64,000 nt of DNA from Anaerolineaceae bacterium. GTDB lineage: Bacteria; Chloroflexota; Anaerolineae; Anaerolineales; UBA11657. Numbering within the stretch: the stretch's first letter is position 1; each line of letters begins with the position of its first letter. This document shows positions 28,235-38,143 of the stretch, in pieces. The position numbers were made by a program, and so were the translations under genes. The stretch is taken from contig BGOS01000024.1 of assembly GCA_003569365.1 (NCBI GenBank), positions 42,964 to 106,963 of the forward strand. Direction: 5' to 3'. The notes below the pieces were generated by a model that was not told the DNA's origin, did not search any database, and saw only the letters and a program-made list of their open reading frames with translations.

Positions 28235-31200
28235 TCAACCTGCACAGCAAGGGACTCCCCGTCAATCAGCCACGGGTCGGCGGTAACCGCTCCGGCTTGC
28301 AACGCAACTGCCAAGGTCTCCCCGGCGATGTATTCGTGATGCTCGGCAATTGCCTGCGCAATTTGGGCACTGGCGTGGAAGCGCACGCGGATGCGGTCTG
28401 AGATTTGAAAACCGCTGCTCTTGCGCAGCTCCTGCACCCGCCGCACCACTTCGCGCGCCAGCCCCTCCCGCACCAGCTCCGGCGTCAGGTCTGTCACCAG
28501 CGCGGCCACCAAGCCGCCTTCCGCTGCCACCGCAAAACCAGTGCGCGCTTGCAGGCGCACCTCCACTTCGGCCGGCAGCAGCTCAAATTGCATGCCATCC
28601 ACCTGCAGCGCAAGCGCCTGCCCGGCGAGCAGCGTGCGCGCAGCCGTGGCTGCGTCCGTGGCAGCCAGCGCAGTGCGCAGAGCCGGCAGGCGGCTGCCGT
28701 ACTTCTGCCCCAGCTCGCGCGGCAGCGCGTGCAGCTCGTAGGCCACCGCCTCCAAATCAGAGTTGAGCAAGCGCACCTGCTTCACGTTCAGCTCATCTGC
28801 AATCAAGGCGCCGTGGCGCGCAATCACACCAGCCGCATCCGCGCCCGCCCAGAACGCAGCTTCCGGCAGCGGCTGGCGCACCTTCATTTTGCTGCGCTGG
28901 CGCGCGCTATGCCCCAGGGACACCAGCCGTTGCACAATCTGCATGTCGTGGTTTAGCGCCGGGTCGATGCTCGCTGCCACAGCCGCCGGCCAGTCCGCAA
29001 GGTGCACCGACTCGGGCTGCTGGGCACCGGCAAGGTTGCGGTAAATTGCATCCGCAACAAATGGCATCGAGGGTGCCAGCAGCTTGCTCACGGTAAGCAG
29101 GCATTCGTGCAGCGTGGCGTACGCTGCCTGCTTGTCCGGGCCGGCGCCGCTCTTCCAAAACCGGCGCCGCGAGCGCCGCACATACCAGTTGGAAAGGTCG
29201 TACACAAAGCGCTCAATCGGGCGCGTGGCACCCGTCACATCATAACTTTCAAAAGCCGCGGTAACACTGCCCACCAGCGTGTGCAGCTCGGACAGGATCC
29301 AGCGGTCCAAGTCTGTCAGCACCGCAGCTGCAACCGGGCTGCCGCCCGCTGCTGGCTGCCAGTTATCCAAGTTGGCATACGAAACAAAAAACGCGTACGT
29401 GTTCCACAGCGTCAGCGTAAAGTTGCGCACCACCTCGCCCACCAGATCCACAGAGAAGCGCCGCTCCTGGCCGGGCGGGCTGGCAGTGTACAAGTACCAG
29501 CGAAACGCATCGGCGCCATGCACCGCCAGCACATCCCACGGGTTCACAATGTTGCCCTTGGACTTGGACATCTTTTGCCCTTCGCCATCGAGGATCAACC
29601 CAAGGCAGGCCACATTTTTGTAGGCCACGCTGCCAAACAGCAGCGCACTGATCGCATGCAGCGAATAAAACCAGCCGCGCGTTTGATCAACCGCTTCGCA
29701 AATGTAATCGGCGGGAAACTGCTCTTCAAAAAGCTGCTTGTTCTCAAACGGATAGTGCCATTGCGCAACCGGCATCGCGCCACTGTCAAACCAGCAGTCA
29801 ATCACCTCGGGCACGCGCCGCATCAGCTTGCCGGTTTTGGGATTTGCAAATGTGATTGCGTCCACATGCGGACGGTGCAGATCCAGCGTGTCCAGCGGCT
29901 TGCCGGCCAGTTGGGAAAGTTCCGCCACCGAGCCCACCATCAGGCTGTCGCCATCATCATCCATCCAGATGGGCAGCGGCGTTCCCCAGTAACGCTCGCG
30001 GCCCAGCGCCCAGTCCACATTGTGCTCCAGCCAATTGCCAAAGCGCCCGTTCTTCACGTGGTCCGGATACCAGTTGATGGTTTGATTGAGGCTCACGAGC
30101 GCTTCTTTGGCGCGCGTGGTGCCCACATACCAGGTGTCGCGCGCGTAGTAAAGCAGCGCAGTGTTGCAGCGCCAGCAGAAAGGATAGGTGTGCAGAATGG
30201 TGCCCGCCCGGTGCAAGAGCTGCCGCGCCTGAAGATCCTGAATGATCAGCGGATCAGCATCCTTGACCCACATGCCCGCAAACGGCAGCACAGCATCAAT
30301 GAAGCAGCCGCGCGCATCCACAGTCTGCAGCACCGGCAGGTTGTGCGTGCGTGCCACCTGCATGTCCTCAGCGCCGTAAGCCGGCGCCAGATGCACAATG
30401 CCGGTGCCGTCGGTTGTGGTTACAAATTCGCCGGTCACCACAAAGTGGGCCTGCTCCGCAAACGGCAGGAAGCTGTAAAGCGGAAGGTATTGCAGGCCGG
30501 CCAGCTGCGCGCCGGTGTGCTCTGCCACAATCTTGTGCCCGCCCTCCCCCAACACCGCCGCCATTAGTTCCCGCGCCAAAATCAGGCGCTGCCCATCCGC
30601 TAGCTCCACCGTCACATACTGCACCGCAGCCCCCACCGCGCACGCCACATTTGCGGGCAGTGTCCACGGCGTAGTGGTCCACACCAGCAGCGCAGTGTCG
30701 GGATCATCTTTGAGGCGCATGCGCACATACACGGACGGGTCAGGCACATCGTCCTGATAGCCCAGCGCCACCTCGTGGTCAGACAGCGCCGTGCCGCAGC
30801 GCGGACAGTACGGCACAACTTTGAAGCCGCGGTAAACAAGCTGCTTGTCCCACAACTGGCGCAGAATCCACCACACCGATTCGATGTAGTTGTTCTCATA
30901 GGTAACGTAGGCGGTTTTTAGATCCACCCAAAATCCAATCCGGTCCGTGAGGCGCTCCCATTCCTGAATGTATTCAAACGCAGACTGGCGACAGCGCGCG
31001 TTGAATTCGGCGATGCCAAACTTTTCAATCTGCTCTTTGCCCGTCAAGCCCAGCTGCTTTTCAACCTCAATTTCAACCGGCAAGCCATGCGTGTCCCAAC
31101 CGCCGCGCCGCAGCACATACTTGCCGCGCATTGCGTGGTAGCGCGGGAAAATATCCTTGAACGCGCGCGCCAGCACATGATGGCTGCCGGGCTTGCCGTT

Positions 31201-31350
31201 GGCTGTGGGCGGTCCTTCATAAAAAACATAGCGCGGCCCGCCCGCGCGCATCTCAGTAGACTTGCGAAATATCCCGCCCCGCTGCCAGAACTCGAGGACT
31301 TCGAGTTCCATTTGCTGCAGGTCAAGCTTTGAGGAAACTGGTGCGAACAT
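28222..31350 (-). CDS. ileS: Isoleucyl-tRNA synthetase, IleRS2 type with GXHH signature
   Basis: Charges tRNA-Ile. The 1042 residues carry the eukaryote-like (IleRS2) architecture: start FYEGPPTANGKPG, editing domain (around 190-400 with TTPWTLPANV), KMSKSKGN and a long C-terminal tRNA-binding region. A YCPRCG stretch resembles a zinc site. The class I signature, normally HXGH, reads G55-S56-H57-H58 here (KPGSHHVLA): first and third positions are swapped. Such GXHH variants have been described in a subset of IleRS2 and linked to mupirocin hyper-resistance. The stop codon sits in the terminator stem. Confidence 0.96.
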   Translation of the reverse strand: MFAPVSSKLDLQQMELEVLEFWQRGGIFRKSTEMRAGGPRYVFYEGPPTANGKPGSHHVLARAFKDIFPRYHAMRGKYVLRRGGWDTHGLPVEIEVEKQLGLTGKEQIEKFGIAEFNARCRQSAFEYIQEWERLTDRIGFWVDLKTAYVTYENNYIESVWWILRQLWDKQLVYRGFKVVPYCPRCGTALSDHEVALGYQDDVPDPSVYVRMRLKDDPDTALLVWTTTPWTLPANVACAVGAAVQYVTVELADGQRLILARELMAAVLGEGGHKIVAEHTGAQLAGLQYLPLYSFLPFAEQAHFVVTGEFVTTTDGTGIVHLAPAYGAEDMQVARTHNLPVLQTVDARGCFIDAVLPFAGMWVKDADPLIIQDLQARQLLHRAGTILHTYPFCWRCNTALLYYARDTWYVGTTRAKEALVSLNQTINWYPDHVKNGRFGNWLEHNVDWALGRERYWGTPLPIWMDDDGDSLMVGSVAELSQLAGKPLDTLDLHRPHVDAITFANPKTGKLMRRVPEVIDCWFDSGAMPVAQWHYPFENKQLFEEQFPADYICEAVDQTRGWFYSLHAISALLFGSVAYKNVACLGLILDGEGQKMSKSKGNIVNPWDVLAVHGADAFRWYLYTASPPGQERRFSVDLVGEVVRNFTLTLWNTYAFFVSYANLDNWQPAAGGSPVAAAVLTDLDRWILSELHTLVGSVTAAFESYDVTGATRPIERFVYDLSNWYVRRSRRRFWKSGAGPDKQAAYATLHECLLTVSKLLAPSMPFVADAIYRNLAGAQQPESVHLADWPAAVAASIDPALNHDMQIVQRLVSLGHSARQRSKMKVRQPLPEAAFWAGADAAGVIARHGALIADELNVKQVRLLNSDLEAVAYELHALPRELGQKYGSRLPALRTALAATDAATAARTLLAGQALALQVDGMQFELLPAEVEVRLQARTGFAVAAEGGLVAALVTDLTPELVREGLAREVVRRVQELRKSSGFQISDRIRVRFHASAQIAQAIAEHHEYIAGETLAVALQAGAVTADPWLIDGESLAVQVEVAG

Positions 31351-31418
31351 AATTTGAATTCTATTCTGTTTTGCGCTGCCGGCCTGCTGGCTGCCGGCAA
31401 CGGGCAGCCCGCTGCCGA

Positions 31419-32528
<1,110 letters not shown>

Positions 32529-33239
32529 TCAACTTATGGTCAGTACAAGGCGCTTGTTGATGCGCCCCTTGCTCTTGTAATCTGAAATGCGCAGGTGCCC
32601 GACCGCAGCGGTGTTGTCTACATGCGTGCCACCGTCCGCCTGCAGGTCCAGCCCCACAATTTCCACTGTGCGCACCTGCTCGATGCCCGCGGGCAGCAGG
32701 TTGACCTTCGTCCGGATCAGATCCGGGATTGCGAACGCTTCATCCCGCGGCAGAATCTGCACCCGCACCGCCCGCGCCGCTGCCACTTCTGCATTTATCT
32801 TCGCCTCAATTTCATCGACCAGTTCGGCGCGCATTGTCTCAAATTCAAAATCCATGCGCCCCTGCAACAACTCCATATTGCCGCCCGTAACGCTTGCGCC
32901 ATAATCGCGCCAAACAACACCGCACAGGATGTGCATGGCCGTGTGCGTGCGCATCAGTGCGTAGCGCCGCTCCCAGTCCAGTTCCGCGCTCACCGCGCTG
33001 CCCGCCACCGGTACAGCCCCGCCGCGCAGCTCGTGCCACACCACACCGCTCTCTTTTGTAACCGCACCAACTTCCCACGCCAGCTCTCCGGCGCGCAGAG
33101 TTCCGGTGTCGTGCGGCTGCCCGCCACCACCGGGAAAGAATGCGCTGCAGTCCAGGGCCACGCGCGCACCTTCTGCCGCCGTCACAGTGGCTGCGAAGCT
33201 GCGCAGATACGCATCAGTTTGGTAGAGCAGGGTTGTCAT
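32529..33239 (-). CDS. alaX: Trans-acting alanyl-tRNA editing protein AlaX
   Basis: Free-standing homologue of the AlaRS editing domain that hydrolyses Ser- or Gly-tRNA-Ala. The N-terminal part has FFPGGGGQPHDTGTL. The zinc site has H99-x3-H103 (RTHTAMHIL) and a late DGGTHVDNT around 207-215. The usual Cys of CGGTHV is replaced by Asp, a variant seen in AlaX. 236 residues is the AlaX-M size. The plus strand immediately upstream carries a short candidate gene. Confidence 0.88.
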   Translation of the reverse strand: MTTLLYQTDAYLRSFAATVTAAEGARVALDCSAFFPGGGGQPHDTGTLRAGELAWEVGAVTKESGVVWHELRGGAVPVAGSAVSAELDWERRYALMRTHTAMHILCGVVWRDYGASVTGGNMELLQGRMDFEFETMRAELVDEIEAKINAEVAAARAVRVQILPRDEAFAIPDLIRTKVNLLPAGIEQVRTVEIVGLDLQADGGTHVDNTAAVGHLRISDYKSKGRINKRLVLTIS

Positions 33240-33270
33240 ACTGTCGTTACGGAAACATGGAGTTCAATCG

Positions 33271-33369
33271 ATGCCGGCCCAGATCGATCGATATATTGAG
33301 CATCTCAACTCCAATCCACATCCCCCGGGCTTTAGGGCGAAGCAGTTGCGCGCAGCATTGCTTGCGTGA
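33271..33369 (+). CDS. Possible 32-residue peptide gene
   Basis: In the 229-nt gap between alaX and the next gene, an ATG at 33271 is preceded at 8 nt by GGAG and opens a frame reading MPAQIDRYIEHLNSNPHPPG to a TGA at 33367. The composition is amphipathic and protein-like. There is no independent evidence such as a conserved family. Downstream are GC-rich palindromes including CGCACCGGTGCG (33432-33443). Confidence 0.25.
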   Translation: MPAQIDRYIEHLNSNPHPPGFRAKQLRAALLA

Positions 33370-33468
33370 AAACTGGTCGCTTTGTTTGGCAGCCAGCGCT
33401 CAGTTCTGCGCTGCGCACGGATGCGGACCGGCGCACCGGTGCGTTTCACAGTGCACCGCAGCGGTTCA

Positions 33469-34626
33469 CTATTTGGATTTCTTGGCCTTTGCAGCCTTGC
33501 GTGCAGATTTTTCCCGCTTGTGCGTTAACTTTTTTTCGGCCTTGCGAAGTTCTTTTTTGGATTTAACCGGTTTGCTCTTTGCCTTCGGCTGCACGAGCTT
33601 GCGTTTCGCCGTTCGAGCAGCGGGCTTCGGCGCAGGCCGCGCTGCTTTGCGCACGGGGCTGGACCGCTTTGCAGCCAGCGGCTTGCGCACTCGGGGTTTT
33701 GCCACTGCGGCCGGCCGCGTCCGCGGTGTGCTGGGATACGGACGCACACTGCGGCGCAGTTGGTCATACAACGCATTCACATTCGTCTGGTGCAGATTTT
33801 CCGCCAGGCCACCCATCTGAACTTTCACGAGATTAGTCGCCGCCAGCAAATAATTTGCCAGCGTCTCTTTGGACAGGCGGCGCTTTAGCGTGCGCCGCAC
33901 GTGCGCATCAATTGTTTGCAAATAGCGGATCTGGCCGCGCACGCTGTCCCGAATCTCGCCGCGCAAAATCACATCGCCATGCCCCTGCACCAGCATCTCC
34001 ACGTCCGTCAGCACCACATCCTGCAGCGACCCAAGCAAATTCTTCAAGCTGCCACCCGTGCCGGCAATCACTGGAATGGACATGACCGTATCCGAGGCAA
34101 ATAGAACCCGGTCTTCATTAACCAGCACAGTCACCAGATCGGGGCTGTGGCCCGGCGAGTGCGTCAGGATCAGCGTCTTGCCGCCGAGCGTAAGGCGGAA
34201 CTGGCTGGTGCGAAAGGTCACCTGTGGCAGCACAATATGCACCTTTGCCATATCGGGAGAATCTTGCTGGGCACGCTTCAATCCTTCGCGCGTGCGCGTA
34301 TGCAGCAGCTCCGCACACAGTGCATGCGCCACAACGTGTGCGCCGCCAAAAATCCAGGTGCCGAAAACATGGTCGGCATGATGATGCGTGTTTACAACGT
34401 AGCGCACCACACTGCCCAACTTGCGTTCAATGAACTCGCGCATGTCGCGTGTCTCATCTTCGTAAGGCAGCGTGTCAATCACAATCGCACCGTCCGGAGT
34501 AAGCACCACGCCCGCCGTCACCTGCGCATAGCGGTCGCTCGTAAAAACGTAGACGTTGTCCGAGAGCCGTTCGATTTTTGTCACAGCTGCGCCTGCTTCA
34601 TGCTGGCAGCCGGCACTGTGCCACAA
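33469..34626 (-). CDS. Metallo-beta-lactamase-fold hydrolase with a histone-H1-like tail
   Basis: Residues ~15-290 are an MBL-fold hydrolase. The zinc motif is H81-x-H83-x-D85-H86 (NTHHHADHVFG), followed by LTHSPGHSPD, FASDTVMS and VQGHGDV. This is a glyoxalase-II-like family that hydrolyses thioesters or lactones; the substrate is unknown. The last ~92 residues are very rich in Lys, Arg, Ala and Pro (KKAARPAPKP-like repeats, end KAAKAKKSK), unlike the usual family and resembling histone H1 or a nucleic-acid-binding tail. The start may be GTG 34584 (VTKIERL), with an AGG about 9 nt upstream, instead of ATG 34626. Confidence 0.8.
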   Translation of the reverse strand: MWHSAGCQHEAGAAVTKIERLSDNVYVFTSDRYAQVTAGVVLTPDGAIVIDTLPYEDETRDMREFIERKLGSVVRYVVNTHHHADHVFGTWIFGGAHVVAHALCAELLHTRTREGLKRAQQDSPDMAKVHIVLPQVTFRTSQFRLTLGGKTLILTHSPGHSPDLVTVLVNEDRVLFASDTVMSIPVIAGTGGSLKNLLGSLQDVVLTDVEMLVQGHGDVILRGEIRDSVRGQIRYLQTIDAHVRRTLKRRLSKETLANYLLAATNLVKVQMGGLAENLHQTNVNALYDQLRRSVRPYPSTPRTRPAAVAKPRVRKPLAAKRSSPVRKAARPAPKPAARTAKRKLVQPKAKSKPVKSKKELRKAEKKLTHKREKSARKAAKAKKSK

Positions 34627-35002
34627 CCTGAATTGCCCCGATAAAGATTCTGCATTATTCGACTATTAGTTGGCGGAAAGCTGGTAGGGGTGCAAAAATT
34701 TTCAGTTGTAACTTCACGCAGCAGCACAGCCCTAAAAAAGGCCCCACCATGCCGTGTAGCCGCTAAGTTTTGTGCCCGCTTTTGCAGGCCGGGCGCAGAT
34801 CGATTTGTTCCACCTTGGCTGCGCCCGCTTGGCGGGCTTGCCTATCGTGTTGCAAAAAGAATAAAACGTCCGTATCAATCATGTTGGCCCAAAACCACGG
34901 GACGGTATCACGTACACGGCAGGACCGCTCGAACAATAACACACGCGCCACGCCAAAGCAAGCCCGCCCTGCTTGCTCTGAAATGGCCTGTTTTAAAGGA
35001 GT
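34627..35002. other. 376-nt non-coding gap with several strong inverted repeats
   Basis: It separates prmC (end 35003) from the MBL gene (start 34626). It contains GGGCGCAG...CTGCGCCC (8-bp arms, ~20-nt spacing, about 34791-34830), directly followed by CCCGC-TTG-GCGGG, and the prmC terminator at 34957-34977. On the minus strand AATAAT about 30 nt before the MBL gene could be a -10 element. No reading frame with coding character is seen. A small structured RNA is possible but not demonstrated. Confidence 0.4.
34957..34977 (-). terminator. Hairpin downstream of prmC
   Basis: AGCAAGC and GCTTGCT form a perfect 7-bp stem with a 7-nt loop, 26 nt after the prmC stop on the minus strand. The following TTGG is a weak T-run. 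Confidence 0.5.
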
Positions 35003-35833
35003 TTACAGAGAGTGTTGAATGACCAGCAGCCGGTCGTGCCCGGCGAGGTCCGGCAGCACCTGCACGCGGGCTGCCGGAAAGGCAGCCGCTGCCAGCCCGC
35101 ACACCGCCGCCTTTTGCGCCGTCCCGATCTCAAGGCACATGGCACCGCCCGCAGCCAGATGCGCCGGCGCTGTTGCTAACAACTCCGCAATCAGCTGCAG
35201 GCCATCCGCGCCGCCATCCAGCGCCAGACGCGGTTCGTGACGACCCACCGCAAGTTCAGCCGCCTCTTGCGTTGTGAGGTACGGCAGGTTCGCGCAAATC
35301 AAGTCAAATTCACCAAGCGTGCGCAGCAAGTGCGTGTGCGAAAACTGAATCCGCGCGGCAACCGCATGGCGCTGCGCGTTTGCCCGCGCAATCTGCAGCG
35401 CAGCGGCCGCTGCATCGCTGGCTGCAAGCGTAATGCTATGGTTGTGCAGCGCAAGTGCCACCGCAATGCAGCCGCTGCCTGTGCCCACATCGGCCACGCG
35501 CGCACCCGGCTGCAGCAACTTCAGTGCCTGCTCCACCAGCAGCTCCGTCTCCGGGCGCGGAATTAATACCGCCGGGCTCACAGCAAAGCTCGCGCCAAAG
35601 AACTCCCACTCGCCAATCAGATACGGCAGCGGCTCGCCCGCCTGCAGGCGCAAGCGGGCGCTTTCAAAATTCTCCAGCAGCCCGGGATCAATCGGCGCTT
35701 GCGGGTGCGAGAGCAACTTGGTGCGCGTGACACCCATTGTGTGCGCCAGCAGCACTTGCAGGTCATTGCGATCCGCGCCGCCGCTCGCCAGCACACTGCC
35801 CACTGTTGCCGCCGGCGCCAAAGCTTCCATCAC
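35003..35833 (-). CDS. prmC: Release factor glutamine methyltransferase PrmC
   Basis: Methylates the Gln of the GGQ motif in RF1/RF2. The SAM-binding VADVGTGSGCIAVALA lies near residue 112 and the substrate motif reads CANLPYLT, an NLPY variant of NPPY found in several lineages. An N-terminal helical domain is present, total 276 residues. It overlaps prfA by 4 nt (ATGA), the classic prfA-prmC pair, so enzyme and substrate are co-produced. Confidence 0.94.
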   Translation of the reverse strand: MMEALAPAATVGSVLASGGADRNDLQVLLAHTMGVTRTKLLSHPQAPIDPGLLENFESARLRLQAGEPLPYLIGEWEFFGASFAVSPAVLIPRPETELLVEQALKLLQPGARVADVGTGSGCIAVALALHNHSITLAASDAAAAALQIARANAQRHAVAARIQFSHTHLLRTLGEFDLICANLPYLTTQEAAELAVGRHEPRLALDGGADGLQLIAELLATAPAHLAAGGAMCLEIGTAQKAAVCGLAAAAFPAARVQVLPDLAGHDRLLVIQHSL

Positions 35834-36891
35834 AGCCCGGCCTCGGCCAGCCGTTCCGCCTCGTTGCTGGTCACCAGTTCATCAATTAACACTTCGAGTG
35901 CGCCGTCGAGCACATCGGTCAGGTTATGCACCGTAAGGCCGATGCGATGGTCACTGATGCGATTCTGCGGATAGTTGTAGGTGCGGATTTTTTCGCTGCG
36001 ATCACCAGTGCCCACTTGCGAGCGCCGGTCGATCATTTCCGCGCTGCGGCGCTTCTCATCTTCCAAGTCAAACAGGCGCGCGCGCAAAATAGCCATGGCG
36101 CGCAGCCGGTTCTGCAATTGCGAGCGCTCGTCCTGGCACTGCACCACCAACCCACTGGGCTCATGAATGAGCCGCACGGCTGTCGAGTTCTTTTGCACGT
36201 GCTGCCCGCCCGCGCCCCCGGCCCGAAAGACTTCCATGCGCACGTCGGAGTCTGGAATAACAATCTCAACCTCATCCACCTCGGCCAGCACAGCCACCGT
36301 GGCAGTGGAAGTGTGAATGCGCCCTTGCGCCTCGGTGGTCGGCACCCGCTGCACCCGGTGCACGCCAGACTCATACTTGAGGCGCGAGTAAACACCCGGC
36401 CCGCGCACCTCAAACGAAACTTCTTTGTAGCCGCCCACGCCGCTGGAGTTGGATGACATGACTTCGGCGCGCCATTTTTGGCGCTCGGCATAGCGCGTGT
36501 ACATGCGGAACAAGTCAGCCGCAAACAAACCCGCCTCGTCACCACCGGCGCCAGCGCGAATCTCCACAATCACATTGCGGTCATCACGCGGATCCTTGGG
36601 CAGCAGCAAGCGCCGCACACGCTGCTCGAGCGCCAGCTGTTGCTGCTCTAGCTCCGGCAGCTCGGCAGCAGCCATATCGCGCAGTTCGGGGTCCGCCAGC
36701 AGCGCACGCGCATCAGCTACGCGCGACTGCAACGCGCGCAGCACCTGTGCTGAATCCACCAGCGGCTCCAGCTTGCTGCGTTCCTGTGCCAGCTCCACCA
36801 GCCGCACCGCATTGGTGGAAACCTGCGGGTCAGCCAGCAGCGCATCTATTTCATCAAAACGCGCTTCAATGCCAGCCAGCTTATCTAACAT
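35830..36891 (-). CDS. prfA: Peptide chain release factor 1
   Basis: Recognises UAA and UAG and triggers peptide release. The catalytic GGQ is in [11 protein letters not shown]. The codon-recognition motif is PTT ([12 protein letters not shown]), which fits the PxT rule of RF1. 353 residues is normal. The ATG at 36891 gives [15 protein letters not shown]. Upstream gene of the prfA-prmC operon. Confidence 0.95.
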   Translation of the reverse strand: MLDKLAGIEARFDEIDALLADPQVSTNAVRLVELAQERSKLEPLVDSAQVLRALQSRVADARALLADPELRDMAAAELPELEQQQLALEQRVRRLLLPKDPRDDRNVIVEIRAGAGGDEAGLFAADLFRMYTRYAERQKWRAEVMSSNSSGVGGYKEVSFEVRGPGVYSRLKYESGVHRVQRVPTTEAQGRIHTSTATVAVLAEVDEVEIVIPDSDVRMEVFRAGGAGGQHVQKNSTAVRLIHEPSGLVVQCQDERSQLQNRLRAMAILRARLFDLEDEKRRSAEMIDRRSQVGTGDRSEKIRTYNYPQNRISDHRIGLTVHNLTDVLDGALEVLIDELVTSNEAERLAEAGL

Positions 36892-36972
36892 GATGGAGTT
36901 GCAGCGCGGGTGCCCGCCCTCCCGTTGGCTTCTAAAATGCCAAACGGGCAGTGCGGCCGGCGCAGCGCGTTG

Positions 36973-37173
36973 CTAGTGGATAAAGCGGGAGAGCGCAACC
37001 ATCCCGGAAGTCAGCACAACAAACAATATGCCGATGCGCTTCAGATCCGCGCGGATATGCGTGTAGTCAGCGGTAATATCCTCGCGTTTGGCACCGCCGG
37101 GCGCACTGCCGCCAGATAGGGCAGCGCTGCCAGCTGCGGAAAGACTGCGTTTGCGACGGTCGCGTTTGGTCAT
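36973..37173 (-). CDS. Small conserved-looking membrane protein of unknown function
   Basis: About 66 residues from the ATG at 37173 (preceded by GGAA). A basic N-terminus (MTKRDRRKRS), an Ala/Gly/Ser-rich linker, then DYTHIRADLKRIG and one hydrophobic helix (ILFVVLTSGMVAL) ending SRFIH. The layout, cytoplasmic basic end and a single membrane helix, is typical of small Chloroflexota proteins near prfA, but no function is known. An upstream-extended start at 37209 exists and is less likely. Confidence 0.6.
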   Translation of the reverse strand: MTKRDRRKRSLSAAGSAALSGGSAPGGAKREDITADYTHIRADLKRIGILFVVLTSGMVALSRFIH

Positions 37174-37221
37174 TTCGATTTTTCCATTATCGAAGTAATG
37201 ATACCGCAAAGCGCCGGCACT

Positions 37222-38109
37222 TTAAGACCCGGGCACTAGCTCGGCGAACACCACGATGCGCTTGTTATCGACAAGATAAGGGTAGCATGAGATCAAAGTA
37301 AGCGTGGGCGCGGTGGTCGAAGATAGCACCCGCACGTCTGTCGGCTCCACTACCTGGCTGCCGGTGATGCGATAGTTAAACTTTTCCACCGTTGTCTGCA
37401 GCGTTACAGTGTCGCCGGGCTGCAGCTTATCCAAAGACCGAAAAATCTCGCCAAAAATATCGTTGTGTGCAGATAGCACCAGGTTGCCAGCCTGGCCGGG
37501 ATCGGTTGTGCCCAACTGCTGGCCCACGCCTTTCTTCAGCTGCTCCCAACTGTCTCCGCGCACCACGGCGGCGTCCACCCCGATTGAACTGATTTGAATA
37601 CGCACTGCCTGACGCGGACCAGGCGTCGGCGGGATGGAAATTGGCTGCGGAGCCTGCACCAAGGGCCGCAAGTGCTCCGGGATTTCAGCTTCATTGAACT
37701 GTGCCCCGCCAGCCGCATTGGGCGGTGTATGGCCGCCCGGCAAAACCACGGCGGTGATGCTGGGCGTGGGAGCCTGCGTAACAACGCCCGCTTGCATCAC
37801 TGCTTGCGCCTCACGGTTAAGTAGATTGCGGTCAGCCCATAACTGGTACCCAAAATAGATCAGGCCCACAACGGCCCCGATCTCAACGATTGCGAGCAGC
37901 GCATTGCCCACCCGCCCCAAGCGCAGCCACTGCCAGCCCGTGGGCTGGTGTTCGCCCTCCGCTGCTTCCAGCTCGGTGTTGCCGGGCAGCGCGCGCCCCG
38001 CGTCCCGGTAGCGCCGCAAGCGATCGGCCCGCACCGCAGCGCGCCGCACTGAAAGCACGCGCTCCAGCTCCTCAATCGAGAGGTCGCCGACCCGGCGCCG
38101 GTCTTTCAT
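37222..38109 (-). CDS. Class D/E-type sortase
   Basis: Membrane-bound cysteine transpeptidase that joins surface proteins to the wall or to pilin. A cytoplasmic N-terminal ~60 residues (MKDRRRVGDLSIEELERVL) precede a membrane helix (LLAIVEIGAVVGLIYFGY) and a Pro/Thr-rich spacer. In the sortase barrel His is in LSAHNDIFGE (about 213), Cys in TLISCYPY (about 273) and Arg in NKRIVVFAEL (about 283). I take the ATG at 38109; the longer frame to 38328 overlaps the next gene. No sortase substrate with an LPXTG-like motif is evident in the window. Confidence 0.88.
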   Translation of the reverse strand: MKDRRRVGDLSIEELERVLSVRRAAVRADRLRRYRDAGRALPGNTELEAAEGEHQPTGWQWLRLGRVGNALLAIVEIGAVVGLIYFGYQLWADRNLLNREAQAVMQAGVVTQAPTPSITAVVLPGGHTPPNAAGGAQFNEAEIPEHLRPLVQAPQPISIPPTPGPRQAVRIQISSIGVDAAVVRGDSWEQLKKGVGQQLGTTDPGQAGNLVLSAHNDIFGEIFRSLDKLQPGDTVTLQTTVEKFNYRITGSQVVEPTDVRVLSSTTAPTLTLISCYPYLVDNKRIVVFAELVPGS

Positions 38110-38143
38110 TGCCGGATCCCGGCAGCGTGCCGACTGTTGTGCA

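Noticed and set aside
29002..30567. 521-residue open frame antisense to ileS
   Set aside because: Shadow of ileS; low-complexity composition, no domain, and it would cover essential synthetase motifs on the other strand.
31351..31418. T-box leader for ileS
   Set aside because: The upstream gap is only 68 nt, too short for a T-box, and no T-box core sequence is seen.
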